This document shows, in pieces, positions 35,324 through 43,903 of a stretch of DNA of 64,000 nucleotides. Every line of letters begins with the position of its first letter. The first letter of the stretch is position 1. The position numbers were made by a program, and so were the translations under genes. Location: contig NZ_GL379770.1 of assembly GCF_000143765.1 (NCBI RefSeq), forward strand, positions 2,258,903-2,322,902. The letters are read 5' to 3'. The notes beneath the pieces were generated by a model. That model was not told the origin of the DNA. It made no database searches and saw nothing but the letters and a program-made list of their open reading frames with translations. This stretch comes from Sphingobacterium spiritivorum ATCC 33861. Its GTDB lineage: Bacteria; Bacteroidota; Bacteroidia; Sphingobacteriales; Sphingobacteriaceae.

Positions 35324-35773
35324 CTACAGTTCGATCTGATAAATCCGGGATTCTTCTTCCCAGGGATGATATCCCTGACCAATATATTGAAATCCATACT
35401 TTTCATAGTACCCGATATGATCGGTACTCAGATTAAGATAGCGGAAACCAAATTTACGCGCATCTTCTTTTGCTTTATCAATCAGTAAAGTAGCGTATGC
35501 ATGTCCTCTATGCTCTTCGGCAATATAAATGGCACATATCCAGGGATAAAGATCCATTCTGCTAATAAAATCATTGCTGATCAATCCGGCACATCCAATC
35601 ACTTTCTCATCCTTCTCCAGTAAATACCACTGCGGCAGTTCTTGCTGAGCATGTATACTGTGAGCGATACAGTCTTCATAAATTACGGGTGAAATATCCG
35701 GCCATGACTGTTGCAGGTAGCGGATAGCTGTGTCTTTATATTCGGGATTTTCTCGTACTGATATAATTTGCAT
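35324..35773 (-). CDS. GNAT family N-acetyltransferase
   Basis: The 149-residue product has the GNAT core: WYLLEKDEKVIGCAGLISND (strand pair), CAIYIAEEHRGHAYATLLID with the acetyl-CoA loop E-H-R-G-H-A-Y, and YLNLSTDHIGYYEKYGFQYIG for the final strand-helix. The substrate is unknown. The frame is open from 35797, but the ATG at 35773 (MQIISVRENPEY) gives the usual start. It is a single gene ended by a strong terminator. Confidence 0.85.
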   Translation of the reverse strand: MQIISVRENPEYKDTAIRYLQQSWPDISPVIYEDCIAHSIHAQQELPQWYLLEKDEKVIGCAGLISNDFISRMDLYPWICAIYIAEEHRGHAYATLLIDKAKEDARKFGFRYLNLSTDHIGYYEKYGFQYIGQGYHPWEEESRIYQIEL

Positions 35774-35848
35774 AGGGCTATAAAATAAAACAGTCACAAT
35801 TATAAAGAATTTATTACTGAGATGAACAGATAAAATTCTTTATAATGA

Positions 35849-35944
35849 TCAGAAATTATGATGGTTCATATCCCTGTACATCAGGATAGCCGCATAAATA
35901 ATACAAGCTATAAATCCTGTTCCCAGGATAAAAAGTAGTACCAT
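35849..35944 (-). CDS. Tiny single-pass membrane protein (31 aa)
   Basis: An ATG at 35944 opens 31 codons encoding one membrane helix (VLLFILGTGFIACIIYAAIL) and a short tail MYRDMNHHNF. Small one-helix proteins of this kind often sit as accessory subunits of membrane complexes. It was not recognised, and no complex is encoded nearby. Confidence rests on the compact hydrophobic-plus-polar design only. Confidence 0.4.
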   Translation of the reverse strand: MVLLFILGTGFIACIIYAAILMYRDMNHHNF

Positions 35945-36125
35945 AATCAGTTGATTAAAACACAACTAAAATACGGAACTCACTCAAATGTATCAAGTTT
36001 GTTGCAAACTATTTATTATCAGCCACAAAACACCGTGGAAAGTATACTGAAATAAGAAATGGATTCGCAAATTAAAAAGATAATTATAATAACCGATACT
36101 TGCTGGAAGATCCCCCACTTAGGAA

Positions 36126-36248
36126 CTAATTTTGTTCTGTTTGCTCCCCTTTAACCAATAAATATCCTATAGAAACTACACAAACTACAATCACAACCGC
36201 AAAAAATGTCAACACTACAATCATTATTTTAATATTTCCTGCAAACAT
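36126..36248 (-). CDS. Tiny single-pass membrane protein (40 aa)
   Basis: An ATG at 36248 opens 40 codons: a short amphipathic start (MFAGNIKI), a long hydrophobic helix (MIVVLTFFAVVIVVCVVSIG) and a polar tail ending KGEQTEQN. It is the same general design as the 31-residue product 180 bases downstream, though the sequences are not obviously related. It was not recognised. Confidence 0.4.
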   Translation of the reverse strand: MFAGNIKIMIVVLTFFAVVIVVCVVSIGYLLVKGEQTEQN

Positions 36249-36445
36249 AATAATATTTCATTTTTTTAAACGAAAACAAAAGGAAATTCGGTATAGATAT
36301 CACTTTACAGAATTTTATATTTAACAGTTTACTAAAACATGATTGACCTTATCTATCTGCAGGACCATACAATCCACAATAAACCGACAGAACACAATTA
36401 ACAATTTGATCATTTTCACTTTATAGGTAATTAATAATGAGATGG

Positions 36446-36453
36446 TAGATTTG
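36446..36453 (+). promoter_or_regulatory. -7 box TAGATTTG for the 30-residue peptide gene
   Basis: An exact TAnnTTTG match 38 bases before ATG 36492, placing the likely start of transcription near 36460. Confidence 0.5.
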
Positions 36454-36491
36454 TATTAATAAATAGAATAAGGACACTAAAATAAAAAGTC

Positions 36492-36584
36492 ATGATTAAA
36501 GATGAATTATTTGCAACAGAGGTCCTGTCAGATGGAGTAGAATTTACATTTGATGGTGATGATTATCTTTCAGGTGAAGATTAA
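36492..36584 (+). CDS. Acidic 30-residue peptide gene with own promoter and terminator
   Basis: ATG at 36492 opens 30 codons to TAA at 36582-36584. The peptide begins MIKDELFATEVLSDG and ends DGDDYLSGED, so it is strongly acidic, without cysteine, and not hydrophobic enough for a membrane. A consensus -7 box lies 38 bases upstream and a perfect hairpin-plus-T7 terminator about 27 bases downstream, giving a transcript of roughly 180 bases. It was not recognised. No modification or transport gene adjoins it. It could also be a small RNA with a chance ORF. Confidence 0.5.
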   Translation: MIKDELFATEVLSDGVEFTFDGDDYLSGED

Positions 36585-36611
36585 GTAAAAAGTAACCTCG
36601 AAAGAATGACG

Positions 36612-36640
36612 CTTTAACAAGAGATTGTTAAAGTTTTTTT
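36612..36640 (+). terminator. Rho-independent terminator
   Basis: CTTTAACA and TGTTAAAG pair perfectly around six bases, followed by seven T's. It ends the short transcript carrying the 30-residue ORF. Confidence 0.8.
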
Positions 36641-36813
36641 GTTTTATAGCTTTATCTTTTACGATTATCCGTATTTCATTCACTCCTTAATCAGCAATTA
36701 TCACACAATTTCTAATAAAATAAATTTAATTCAAACCTTGCATATTTAAAGTTTAAATCACATCTTTACTGCTTCTCAATAAAGACAGAATTATTAACTA
36801 TTGACCTTTTTTC

Positions 36814-38784
36814 ATGCAAAAAATATTTTGTATTGCTGCAATTATGCTATGCAGCATATCAGGATTTGCTCAGGATTTTTCATTTGGAAAAATCACTAAG
36901 GAAGACCTAAACTTTAACCGAAACACGATTGACAGCAATGCCAATGCAGTAGTTCTTCGTGAATATGGAAATGCCAGTATCCTTATCGATCCTGCAAAAG
37001 GAGGTCTGATGCTTGAATTCTACTATCACATCAAGACCAAAATCTTTACTAAAGAAGGGTTTAGCAAAGCTGATTTTACTATCCCGCTGTATACATCCGG
37101 AAATTCAAAAGAAGTCATATCTTCTATCAAAGGAGTCACCTATAATCTTAACGGAGAGAAGATTGCTGAATACGATCTGGATAAAAGTAAAATTTTCAAT
37201 GAGAAATCGACAAAATCCGTTGCGCTAACCAAACTAACGTTACCCAACATTCAGGAAGGCTCGATTATCGAACTTCGGTATACGATTAATTCCCCTTTCC
37301 TCTACAATTTCAGAACGTGGAAATTCCAGGATGATATACCAAAAGTATACAGTGAATTTGTTTCTAAAATACCTGAAATCTGTATTTATAACCAAAATAT
37401 GAGAGGCTCGCTAAGTATTTCCAGGCATACTAAGGAAAACTACAATACTGACATGCGTAGTGAAATAGGAGAAGTACACGGTTCAAAAACGACATATGGA
37501 ATGGAAAATATTCCGGCCTTTGTCAATGAAGATTACATGACTTCTGCAGACAACTGGCGCTCTTCTCTATCATTTGAACTGGCGAGTTACAGAATCCCTA
37601 TGGGTGCAAACTACAATTACACCAGAACATGGGAAGATGTGGAGAAACAACTGTTTACAGATGAAGATTTCGGGGGGCAGATCAAGAAAAAAGGACTTTT
37701 CAAAGCCATTTTACCATCTGTTATAGCGGACAAAAAAACAGAGCTTGAAAAAGCCAAAGCCATCCACAGCTATATCAACAAGCAGATAAAATGGGATAAA
37801 TCAAACGGATTATTTACCGACAAAGGGATAAAAGATGCATTGGAGAAAAGATCCGGAAACGTCGCTGACATAAATCTGGCTCTTATCGCTGCATTAAATG
37901 CAGCTGACATTAATGCCAACCCTCTAATACTCTCTACCCGTGCGAATGGCTACCCTAACATTACGAATCCTGTCCTCTCGGACTTCAATTACGTCGTCGC
38001 TCAGGTTAATATTGATTCGACAGTGTATTATCTGGATGCTACTGAATCTATTATTCCGTTTGGCAGTCTGCCTTTGCGCTGTATCAACTATCAGGGACGC
38101 TTATTTCAAAAAGGAGGAGGATCCCAGTGGGTGGAACTCAAAGCAAAAGAAAAATCTACTGTCTACTATGATTTTACAGGGAAACTGGATGACAAAGGAA
38201 AATTAACAGGAAATCTGCAGATCAGAAGACTCGGGTTTGATGCCTATAACAAAAGAAAAGAGATCAAAGAATACAATTCAATGGAAGAGTACTTTGAAAA
38301 AGTAGAAGAAAACAACAGTAAAATAAACTACTTAAAATCAGATATTACACATGTGGATAGTACAGAATACTTTTTGGTAGAAACATTTGATATAGAAATA
38401 GACAACTTCTGCTCTACACATCAGAATGATTTCCTGTTTAATCCGCTTTTTATTGGAAAGACAAGTAAAAATCCTTTTAATCTGGAGCAGCGTAATTATC
38501 CAATCGATATCGGTTCAACCGTAGAAGAAGTGCTTAATATGGAAGTAGAATTACCAGAGGGATATCAACTGAAAGAAAAGCCTAAGAATGTTATCATGTC
38601 TCTGCCAAATAAAGATGCACGATATTTTTACACGTCCAGGATGGAGGATAATAAACTCCATATCAATGTGGCCACACAGATCAATAAACCATTCTTTTTA
38701 CCTGAAGAATATTTTGATCTTAAAGAGTTCTTTAGCCGGATCATCCAGTCACAAAAACTGGAAATAACCGTATCCAAAATATAA
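36814..38784 (+). CDS. DUF3857 / transglutaminase-like secreted protein
   Basis: The 656-residue product has a signal peptide (ending ISGFAQ), a DUF3857 domain (about 60-220, with KSVALTKLTLPNIQEGSIIE) and a transglutaminase-like domain (about 280-400, where KAKAIHSYINKQIKWD begins the fold). A C-terminal DUF3858-like beta domain completes it. The catalytic cysteine normally expected in the helix before 'aLl..aGi' is replaced by N-V-A-D, so the enzyme site looks inactive. It is probably periplasmic. Proteins of this plan are common in Bacteroidota; role unknown. Single gene with its own terminator. Confidence 0.82.
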   Translation: MQKIFCIAAIMLCSISGFAQDFSFGKITKEDLNFNRNTIDSNANAVVLREYGNASILIDPAKGGLMLEFYYHIKTKIFTKEGFSKADFTIPLYTSGNSKEVISSIKGVTYNLNGEKIAEYDLDKSKIFNEKSTKSVALTKLTLPNIQEGSIIELRYTINSPFLYNFRTWKFQDDIPKVYSEFVSKIPEICIYNQNMRGSLSISRHTKENYNTDMRSEIGEVHGSKTTYGMENIPAFVNEDYMTSADNWRSSLSFELASYRIPMGANYNYTRTWEDVEKQLFTDEDFGGQIKKKGLFKAILPSVIADKKTELEKAKAIHSYINKQIKWDKSNGLFTDKGIKDALEKRSGNVADINLALIAALNAADINANPLILSTRANGYPNITNPVLSDFNYVVAQVNIDSTVYYLDATESIIPFGSLPLRCINYQGRLFQKGGGSQWVELKAKEKSTVYYDFTGKLDDKGKLTGNLQIRRLGFDAYNKRKEIKEYNSMEEYFEKVEENNSKINYLKSDITHVDSTEYFLVETFDIEIDNFCSTHQNDFLFNPLFIGKTSKNPFNLEQRNYPIDIGSTVEEVLNMEVELPEGYQLKEKPKNVIMSLPNKDARYFYTSRMEDNKLHINVATQINKPFFLPEEYFDLKEFFSRIIQSQKLEITVSKI

Positions 38785-38796
38785 CATCGCAGGCAC

Positions 38797-38834
38797 AAAA
38801 AAAGGGGTGAATTTACGAAGTCATCCCTTTTTTT
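38797..38834. terminator. Bidirectional terminator
   Basis: AAAAAGGGGTGA and TCATCCCTTTTT pair with one wobble around 10 bases, with A and T runs on both sides, between converging genes. Confidence 0.65.
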
Positions 38835-38858
38835 ACTTAGCAAGTGTAACCGAACAGC

Positions 38859-39647
38859 TTAACCAAAGATTTCATTAAGTACCTTCGCCAGTCGTAAGCC
38901 GCCTTTTAATAAGGCATCTTCCACCACATACTTATTATCATATATATAGCGGTAAGACAGATTAGAATTCTGCTCCACATCTTTATAAATCTTATTGGCT
39001 ACGATATGCGTGTCGTATAACCACGAAGCAAAATCACCATCTGTCAGCCTTTGATTCTCCTGTCTGGTATGAATATCAAGTACATTTGCATATTCAGTAT
39101 AGCTATACTTCTCATAATCTACCAGATTGGAATCCCATACACGGTGAATATTATCCGGTTTCCCGAACCACATCACTTCAATTTTATTACCACCAAGATC
39201 TGCCGGTCGGCCTACATGCATAGGCTGATGGGCATCCCCCATCAGATGGATCAGGAAATAAAGATTTTGCTGCATTTCTGTCAGCCCTTTATCCTTTGCT
39301 TTCAGATCAGCAGACAAACGAATCAGCTGCTTGTAGATGTTGTTATCAGGAGACTGCTGCAGCGCCGTAGCAAACTGCTCCTTTGTCAGATTTCCTTCTG
39401 TATTGATATAATGAAACGGTGATGTCTCATCAAAAGCATGATCAGATTTCACGAAATCAGGCCAATTCGCCCAGTAAGCAAGATGTTGCTTTCCGATTAG
39501 TTTGGCAATATTCTTCTTTGCCTTATTGGTCAGGTGGCGTTCAGCAATTTCTGTTACTACACGGTGACCTGTCATTCCCCAGCCCCACACCGATGATGTC
39601 TGAGCAAAAAATGCCAGCAGCAACAACAATTTTATTATTTTCTTCAT
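38859..39647 (-). CDS. S1/P1-type zinc nuclease
   Basis: The 262-residue exported enzyme has all zinc ligands of the S1/P1 family. The mature N-terminus begins near WGWGMTGHRVV (tryptophan and histidine), followed by WPDFVK, FHYIN, LIHLMGDAHQPMHVG and HRVWDSNLVD. These enzymes cut single-stranded DNA or RNA and remove 3'-phosphates, here in the periplasm or outside, probably for nucleotide and phosphate scavenging. A TACTTTTG -7 box lies 18 bases before the ATG. Confidence 0.9.
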   Translation of the reverse strand: MKKIIKLLLLLAFFAQTSSVWGWGMTGHRVVTEIAERHLTNKAKKNIAKLIGKQHLAYWANWPDFVKSDHAFDETSPFHYINTEGNLTKEQFATALQQSPDNNIYKQLIRLSADLKAKDKGLTEMQQNLYFLIHLMGDAHQPMHVGRPADLGGNKIEVMWFGKPDNIHRVWDSNLVDYEKYSYTEYANVLDIHTRQENQRLTDGDFASWLYDTHIVANKIYKDVEQNSNLSYRYIYDNKYVVEDALLKGGLRLAKVLNEIFG

Positions 39648-39664
39648 AGTATTGAATTTATATG

Positions 39665-39672
39665 CAAAAGTA
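39665..39672 (-). promoter_or_regulatory. -7 box TACTTTTG for the S1/P1 nuclease gene
   Basis: The minus strand reads TACTTTTG, a TAnnTTTG match 17 bases before ATG 39647. Confidence 0.4.
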
Positions 39673-39689
39673 TAGATAATATGGCATTC

Positions 39690-40199
39690 CTATTTGAACA
39701 AATCAAAACCATATTGCGCATCATTCCAGAATTCATCTAATGCAGCTATCCGCGGTTTAAAAAAAGAAATAAGTTCCGGCCAGTCATTTTCATTATAGAT
39801 ACTGATGCCTGACACAGCAGCATAGATTCTGGAAATCTTTTTCCCGTCTGCATCATAGCTGTCCTTTTCCCAATTCCATTCTTCACCAAGTACCGCATGC
39901 AAAAGCGTTTTATACTGTTCAAATTGCTCAAACATAAGCAGACGAATACCCGTATCAGGATGTGATATTTCAATCATGATCTCCGCAGTTCGCTTATCTG
40001 CGTTCATTCTGAAGTAAAGATGCTTGATTCCGGTGCGGTAATTGATCCAATTGATTTTTGCACCTTCACTATTGGGCTGTAAGCTCATAAATTGACCAAA
40101 TTTGGTCCAGAATGTTTCTTTGATCCGTTTAGATTCTTCTCGTGAATACAATGTAAAGCCCTGTAATTTTTGTTCAAAACTATTGAAAAATTCAAACAT
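39690..40199 (-). CDS. DUF4268 domain-containing protein
   Basis: The 169-residue product is almost entirely a DUF4268 domain, with FWTKFGQFM near the start, INWINYRTGIKHLYFRMNAD and AEIMIEISHPD in the middle, and GEEWNWEKD later. DUF4268 is often fused to restriction-endonuclease-like domains, but here it stands alone. Function is unknown. It is divergent from the lipocalin gene, with only 40 bases between the starts. Confidence 0.8.
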   Translation of the reverse strand: MFEFFNSFEQKLQGFTLYSREESKRIKETFWTKFGQFMSLQPNSEGAKINWINYRTGIKHLYFRMNADKRTAEIMIEISHPDTGIRLLMFEQFEQYKTLLHAVLGEEWNWEKDSYDADGKKISRIYAAVSGISIYNENDWPELISFFKPRIAALDEFWNDAQYGFDLFK

Positions 40200-40239
40200 A
40201 TCGAAGTCCGCGACGTTATAATTATATAAACGTTACGAT

Positions 40240-40773
40240 ATGGACAAGAAAAAATCACTACTGCTTCTATCCGCCACTGCTGTTGGCACATTGTTATACC
40301 AGGCACTCAAGCCTGTCAAATCGGATATCAGAGGAGTCTCAAATTTTAATCTTGACAGTTACCTGGGTCAATGGTACGAAATAGCCAGACTGGACTTTCG
40401 GTGGGAAAAAAATCTCAAAAATGTGACCGCAAATTACAGTCTTAATGAAGATGGCAGTATTCAGGTTGTAAATGAAGGCTACGATATGCGTAAGCAGAAA
40501 CAGAAAAAAAGCATAGGCAAAGCTAAATTTATGCGGGATCACAGTGAAGGTGCATTCAAAGTCAGCTTCTTCCCTCCTTTTTCAGCAGGCTACCATGTTA
40601 TGAAAATAGATCCTGATTATAAGTATGCCTTAGTATTTGGTGATAATCTCAATTACATGTGGATTCTGTCCAGGGAAAAATCAATTCCGGGAGACATCAA
40701 ATCTATTTATCTGGATTTTGCATTGAGAAGTGGATTTGAAATCCACAAACTGGTGTGGACAATACAGGATTAG
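40240..40773 (+). CDS. Lipocalin family protein (Blc-like)
   Basis: The 177-residue product matches bacterial lipocalins (Blc). The motif YLGQWYEIARLDFRWEKNLK gives the G-x-W signature near residue 45, followed by VTANYSLNEDGSIQVVNEGY and the second motif YMWILSREKSI with Y-K-Y-A-L-V-F-G-D before it. A hydrophobic N-terminus (SLLLLSATAVGTLLYQAL) can serve as a membrane anchor; no lipobox cysteine is visible, unlike E. coli Blc. It binds lipids or other hydrophobic compounds. Its stop overlaps the facing gene by four bases. Confidence 0.88.
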   Translation: MDKKKSLLLLSATAVGTLLYQALKPVKSDIRGVSNFNLDSYLGQWYEIARLDFRWEKNLKNVTANYSLNEDGSIQVVNEGYDMRKQKQKKSIGKAKFMRDHSEGAFKVSFFPPFSAGYHVMKIDPDYKYALVFGDNLNYMWILSREKSIPGDIKSIYLDFALRSGFEIHKLVWTIQD

Positions 40774-41081
40774 TATCCGTCAAAAATCGGACTGAGCACA
40801 GTATAATCCAGAGTAGGGTCGTTCGCAAACTCGATAGACATTTCTTTCATATCTGCAACAGACATCATATTCTTAAGCCCTTTATTATATAACTGGCACA
40901 AATAAAATGCAGCATTTACTTTTTCGTCCAGTGTCAATACAGAACTGCCTACGTAAAAATTAAGTACGGAAGTCACATAATCTCCAAAAACATCAAAGCC
41001 AAAGGCTCCTGATACATGTATGGAATGGCGCATAAATTTTTCAAAATCAGATTTAAGCGTTGCGTAGACCGTATCTTTCAT
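40770..41081 (-). CDS. Hypothetical helical protein
   Basis: The 103-residue product from ATG 41081 starts MKDTVYATLKSDFEKFMRHS and is mainly helical with no signal or membrane segment once the upstream open frame (to 41117) is set aside. It was not recognised. Its stop overlaps the lipocalin stop by four bases. Confidence 0.5.
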   Translation of the reverse strand: MKDTVYATLKSDFEKFMRHSIHVSGAFGFDVFGDYVTSVLNFYVGSSVLTLDEKVNAAFYLCQLYNKGLKNMMSVADMKEMSIEFANDPTLDYTVLSPIFDGY

Positions 41082-41119
41082 GAGGACAAAAATGCAATAA
41101 AAAATGTACTTAACCAAAA

Positions 41120-41147
41120 AATGGCACAGCTTAAGCTATGCCATTAC
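41120..41147 (-). terminator. Terminator of the ammonium transporter gene
   Basis: AATGGCACAGCTTA and TAAGCTATGCCATT pair with one mismatch, followed on the minus strand by a run of six T's. Confidence 0.6.
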
Positions 41148-41183
41148 ATTTAGGGTTATAGTTAATTGGTTTGGGATATCTTA

Positions 41184-42488
41184 TTATAACTCTTCATCAT
41201 GCTGTGTAATATCCAGCCCCAGTTTTTCTTCTTCTTCATGCACACGCAGAGGTGTGATCAGATCCGTAATCTTGATTAGTAACAGAGAACCGAAAAATGC
41301 AAATAAGGAAACTGCGATCAATGCGACCACATGCGCCAGGAATAAACTGGTCTCCCCGAAGTACAATCCGTTAGCAGTAACCACACTATTCACATTACTA
41401 TTTGCAAATACCCCCGTCAGCACCATACCAACCATACCACCCACACCATGACAAGGAAATACATCCAGCGTATCATCAATGCTGGTCTTACTGCGTAAAA
41501 ACACAACCAGATTACTGACCAGGGCTGCTACAAGTCCAATGACGATCGAGTGCGGAATACTGACAAAGCCTGCAGCCGGTGTAATCGCAACTAAACCTAC
41601 TACAGCGCCTATACAGGCACCCATTGCAGAAGGTTTCTTACCTCTGATAATATCTACAAATATCCATGCGATTGCTGCCACAGCTGAAGCTGTAGTCGTG
41701 GTCGCAAATGCATATGCTGCCAGACCGTTTGCAGCTCCTGCCGAACCGGCATTAAATCCAAACCAGCCAAACCAAAGCAACGCTGTACCTAATATAACAT
41801 AACTGATACGTGCCGGAGAATGTGTAGGGGTCTTTCTTCCTTTCAGATATACCGCCGAAGCTAATGCAGCCCATCCCGCAGACATATGCACGACTGTACC
41901 ACCGGCAAAATCCAAAACACCGAATTTGGCAAGTATTCCCTCCGGATGCCATGTTGCATGCGCTAAAGGCATATAAATAAAAATACTGAACAAAATTATA
42001 AATACCATAAACGAATTGAACCGCACGCGCTCAGCAAAAGCACCGGTAATCAAAGCAGGAGTTATAATAGCGAATTTGAGTTGAAACATGGCAAACAGGA
42101 CCAAAGGGACCGTAGGTAAAGCTCCCCAGGCAACATTCCCAAGCATCCCCTTCATCATATAAAAAGTACGCGGATCGCCAATCACTCCGCCGATATCATC
42201 GCCAAATGCAAGGCTAAACCCGACAATCACCCATAATACCGAAATAATACACATACAGATAAAGCTCTGCATCATAGTAGAGATTACATTCTTCTTGCTC
42301 ACCATACCACCATAAAAGAATGCCAGACCTGGTGTCATAATCAATACAAGTGCGGAAGATGTCAATAGCCAGGCCGTATCTCCGGAATCAATCTTTATAT
42401 CTGCTACATTAGTCACATCAATAGAGGGAGTTAACAAGCCTATAATGGCCAAAATTGTTAAAATAATCAATGGAACGGTTTTTTTCAT
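41184..42488 (-). CDS. amt: Ammonium transporter (Amt family)
   Basis: The 434-residue product is a full-length Amt with a leading signal-like helix and 11 membrane helices. Typical stretches include MTPGLAFFYGGMVSKKN, AHATWHPEG, DFAGGTVVHMSAGWAAL (the first pore histidine region) and CHGVGGMVGMVLTGVF (the second). It imports ammonium as a trimer in the inner membrane. No GlnK/PII gene is attached, unlike in many other phyla. A porin-like gene is divergent across a 300-base A+T-rich spacer, a pairing seen in Bacteroidota that suggests a joint response to nitrogen shortage. Confidence 0.93.
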   Translation of the reverse strand: MKKTVPLIILTILAIIGLLTPSIDVTNVADIKIDSGDTAWLLTSSALVLIMTPGLAFFYGGMVSKKNVISTMMQSFICMCIISVLWVIVGFSLAFGDDIGGVIGDPRTFYMMKGMLGNVAWGALPTVPLVLFAMFQLKFAIITPALITGAFAERVRFNSFMVFIILFSIFIYMPLAHATWHPEGILAKFGVLDFAGGTVVHMSAGWAALASAVYLKGRKTPTHSPARISYVILGTALLWFGWFGFNAGSAGAANGLAAYAFATTTTASAVAAIAWIFVDIIRGKKPSAMGACIGAVVGLVAITPAAGFVSIPHSIVIGLVAALVSNLVVFLRSKTSIDDTLDVFPCHGVGGMVGMVLTGVFANSNVNSVVTANGLYFGETSLFLAHVVALIAVSLFAFFGSLLLIKITDLITPLRVHEEEEKLGLDITQHDEEL

Positions 42489-42786
42489 AATGTTTTAATT
42501 GTTTTTAATTCAAATTTTGTTAATAATTAATGGTTTTAGATGAAAAACAGATAAAAATTGATATGTAAAATTAAATTCAAAACAAATATATGAGCAAATA
42601 TTTATAAATCAACAAATTATTTTAAATAATATTCATACATTTATAAAAAATCAACCAAAAATCTAATTAAAAACCACAAAACAGACAAAACAAAATTAAA
42701 TTCACCAATTATTTAAACTAAAATTAGATGAAAAAAGGGTTTTTAGATTTAAAAAATTAAAAAATCAACCATTTAAAACTAAAAAC
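42489..42786. other. Divergent A+T-rich promoter region of amt and porin
   Basis: About 300 bases, extremely A+T-rich with runs of A and T, hold no ORF. They must contain promoters for both divergent genes. No exact TAnnTTTG box was seen, so a different sigma factor may be used; that is inference. Confidence 0.45.
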
Positions 42787-43842
42787 ATGAAAAAACTAAT
42801 CACTTTATCAATTATTTACCACCTATTTCTAAATTTAACCAACGCACAAGAAGAAAAATCAACATTATTAGGCCTCGAGATCTCAGGATCGGTAGATACG
42901 TATTGGAAATATGACTTCCAAAACCAACCTAACATCAAAACTTACTTCACAGAAGACAATAATTCCGTATCTATAGGTATGGTAGATCTGGCACTGAAAA
43001 AGAAAACAGGTCGCGCTTCTTTCGTAGGCGAGCTTTCCTTTGGACCCAGGGGACAGTACAGATCTATTCTGAACGGAGATGGACAGGCTGGTGACGACAA
43101 CAACAGCTTTCATATCCAAAATCTGTATGTATCCTACGATCTGACCGAAAAATTAAGCATGACCGCCGGGTTCATGGGTACATTTGTAGGGTATGAGGTT
43201 ATATGCCCTTCCAACAACTTCCATTATTCTACTTCTTACCTCTTCGGAGCCGGACCGTTTCAGGATGCCGGATTAAAAGCAAACTATACGTTCTCTGAGA
43301 AAGTAGCACTAATGGTAGGAATTTTTAATGACTGGAATGTTTATCAGGATTTTAACGGAGTTTCTCATTTTGGTTCACAACTCAGCATCATCCCGAATGA
43401 AGCGTCCAGTTTCTACCTTAATTTTCTGACAGGTTCTTCTGTTGGCGGAGTAGCAAACTACAGTTCGGGTACACTTCTAGATCTGGTTGGAAACTACAGT
43501 TTCTCTCCACGTTTCACCCTCGGACTCAATGCAACCAACTACAATCAGAAAGGTGATGCAGGCTATTCCGGAATTGCACTTTATCCGAGAGTAAACATCA
43601 ATGAAAATATAGGTATAGGTGTACGGGGTGAATATTTCAAAACAAAAGATGCTCCTTTACTCGCTATTGAAGAAAACGAAATATGGTCAGCGACACTGAG
43701 TGGCCACCTCAGACATCAGGGTTTTTCTTTTATACCTGAAGTGCGATTCGATAACAGCAAAAACGAAATGTTTGTCAAAAAAGATCTAAGTCCCACAAAA
43801 AATGCAGGACAGTTTTCAATGGCACTCGTGTATGCATTCTAA
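42787..43842 (+). CDS. Outer-membrane beta-barrel porin
   Basis: The 351-residue product has a signal peptide (ending NLTNAQ) and a repeating beta-strand pattern with aromatic girdles. It begins EISGSVDTYWKYDF, includes FHIQNLYVSYDLTEKLSMTAGF and ends with the outer-membrane C-terminal signature MALVYAF. It is an outer-membrane barrel of the porin type often found divergent from amt in Bacteroidota, so it may pass ammonium or small nitrogen compounds. Substrate is inferred from position only. Confidence 0.85.
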   Translation: MKKLITLSIIYHLFLNLTNAQEEKSTLLGLEISGSVDTYWKYDFQNQPNIKTYFTEDNNSVSIGMVDLALKKKTGRASFVGELSFGPRGQYRSILNGDGQAGDDNNSFHIQNLYVSYDLTEKLSMTAGFMGTFVGYEVICPSNNFHYSTSYLFGAGPFQDAGLKANYTFSEKVALMVGIFNDWNVYQDFNGVSHFGSQLSIIPNEASSFYLNFLTGSSVGGVANYSSGTLLDLVGNYSFSPRFTLGLNATNYNQKGDAGYSGIALYPRVNINENIGIGVRGEYFKTKDAPLLAIEENEIWSATLSGHLRHQGFSFIPEVRFDNSKNEMFVKKDLSPTKNAGQFSMALVYAF

Positions 43843-43847
43843 ATAAC

Positions 43848-43880
43848 AAAGGCTGTCAGCACTATGTTGACAGCCTTTAC
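43848..43880. terminator. Bidirectional hairpin terminator
   Basis: AAAGGCTGTCA and TGACAGCCTTT pair perfectly around nine bases between the converging porin and OmpA genes. Confidence 0.65.
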
Positions 43881-43903
43881 TATAAAATTTAAAATATCTG
43901 TTC

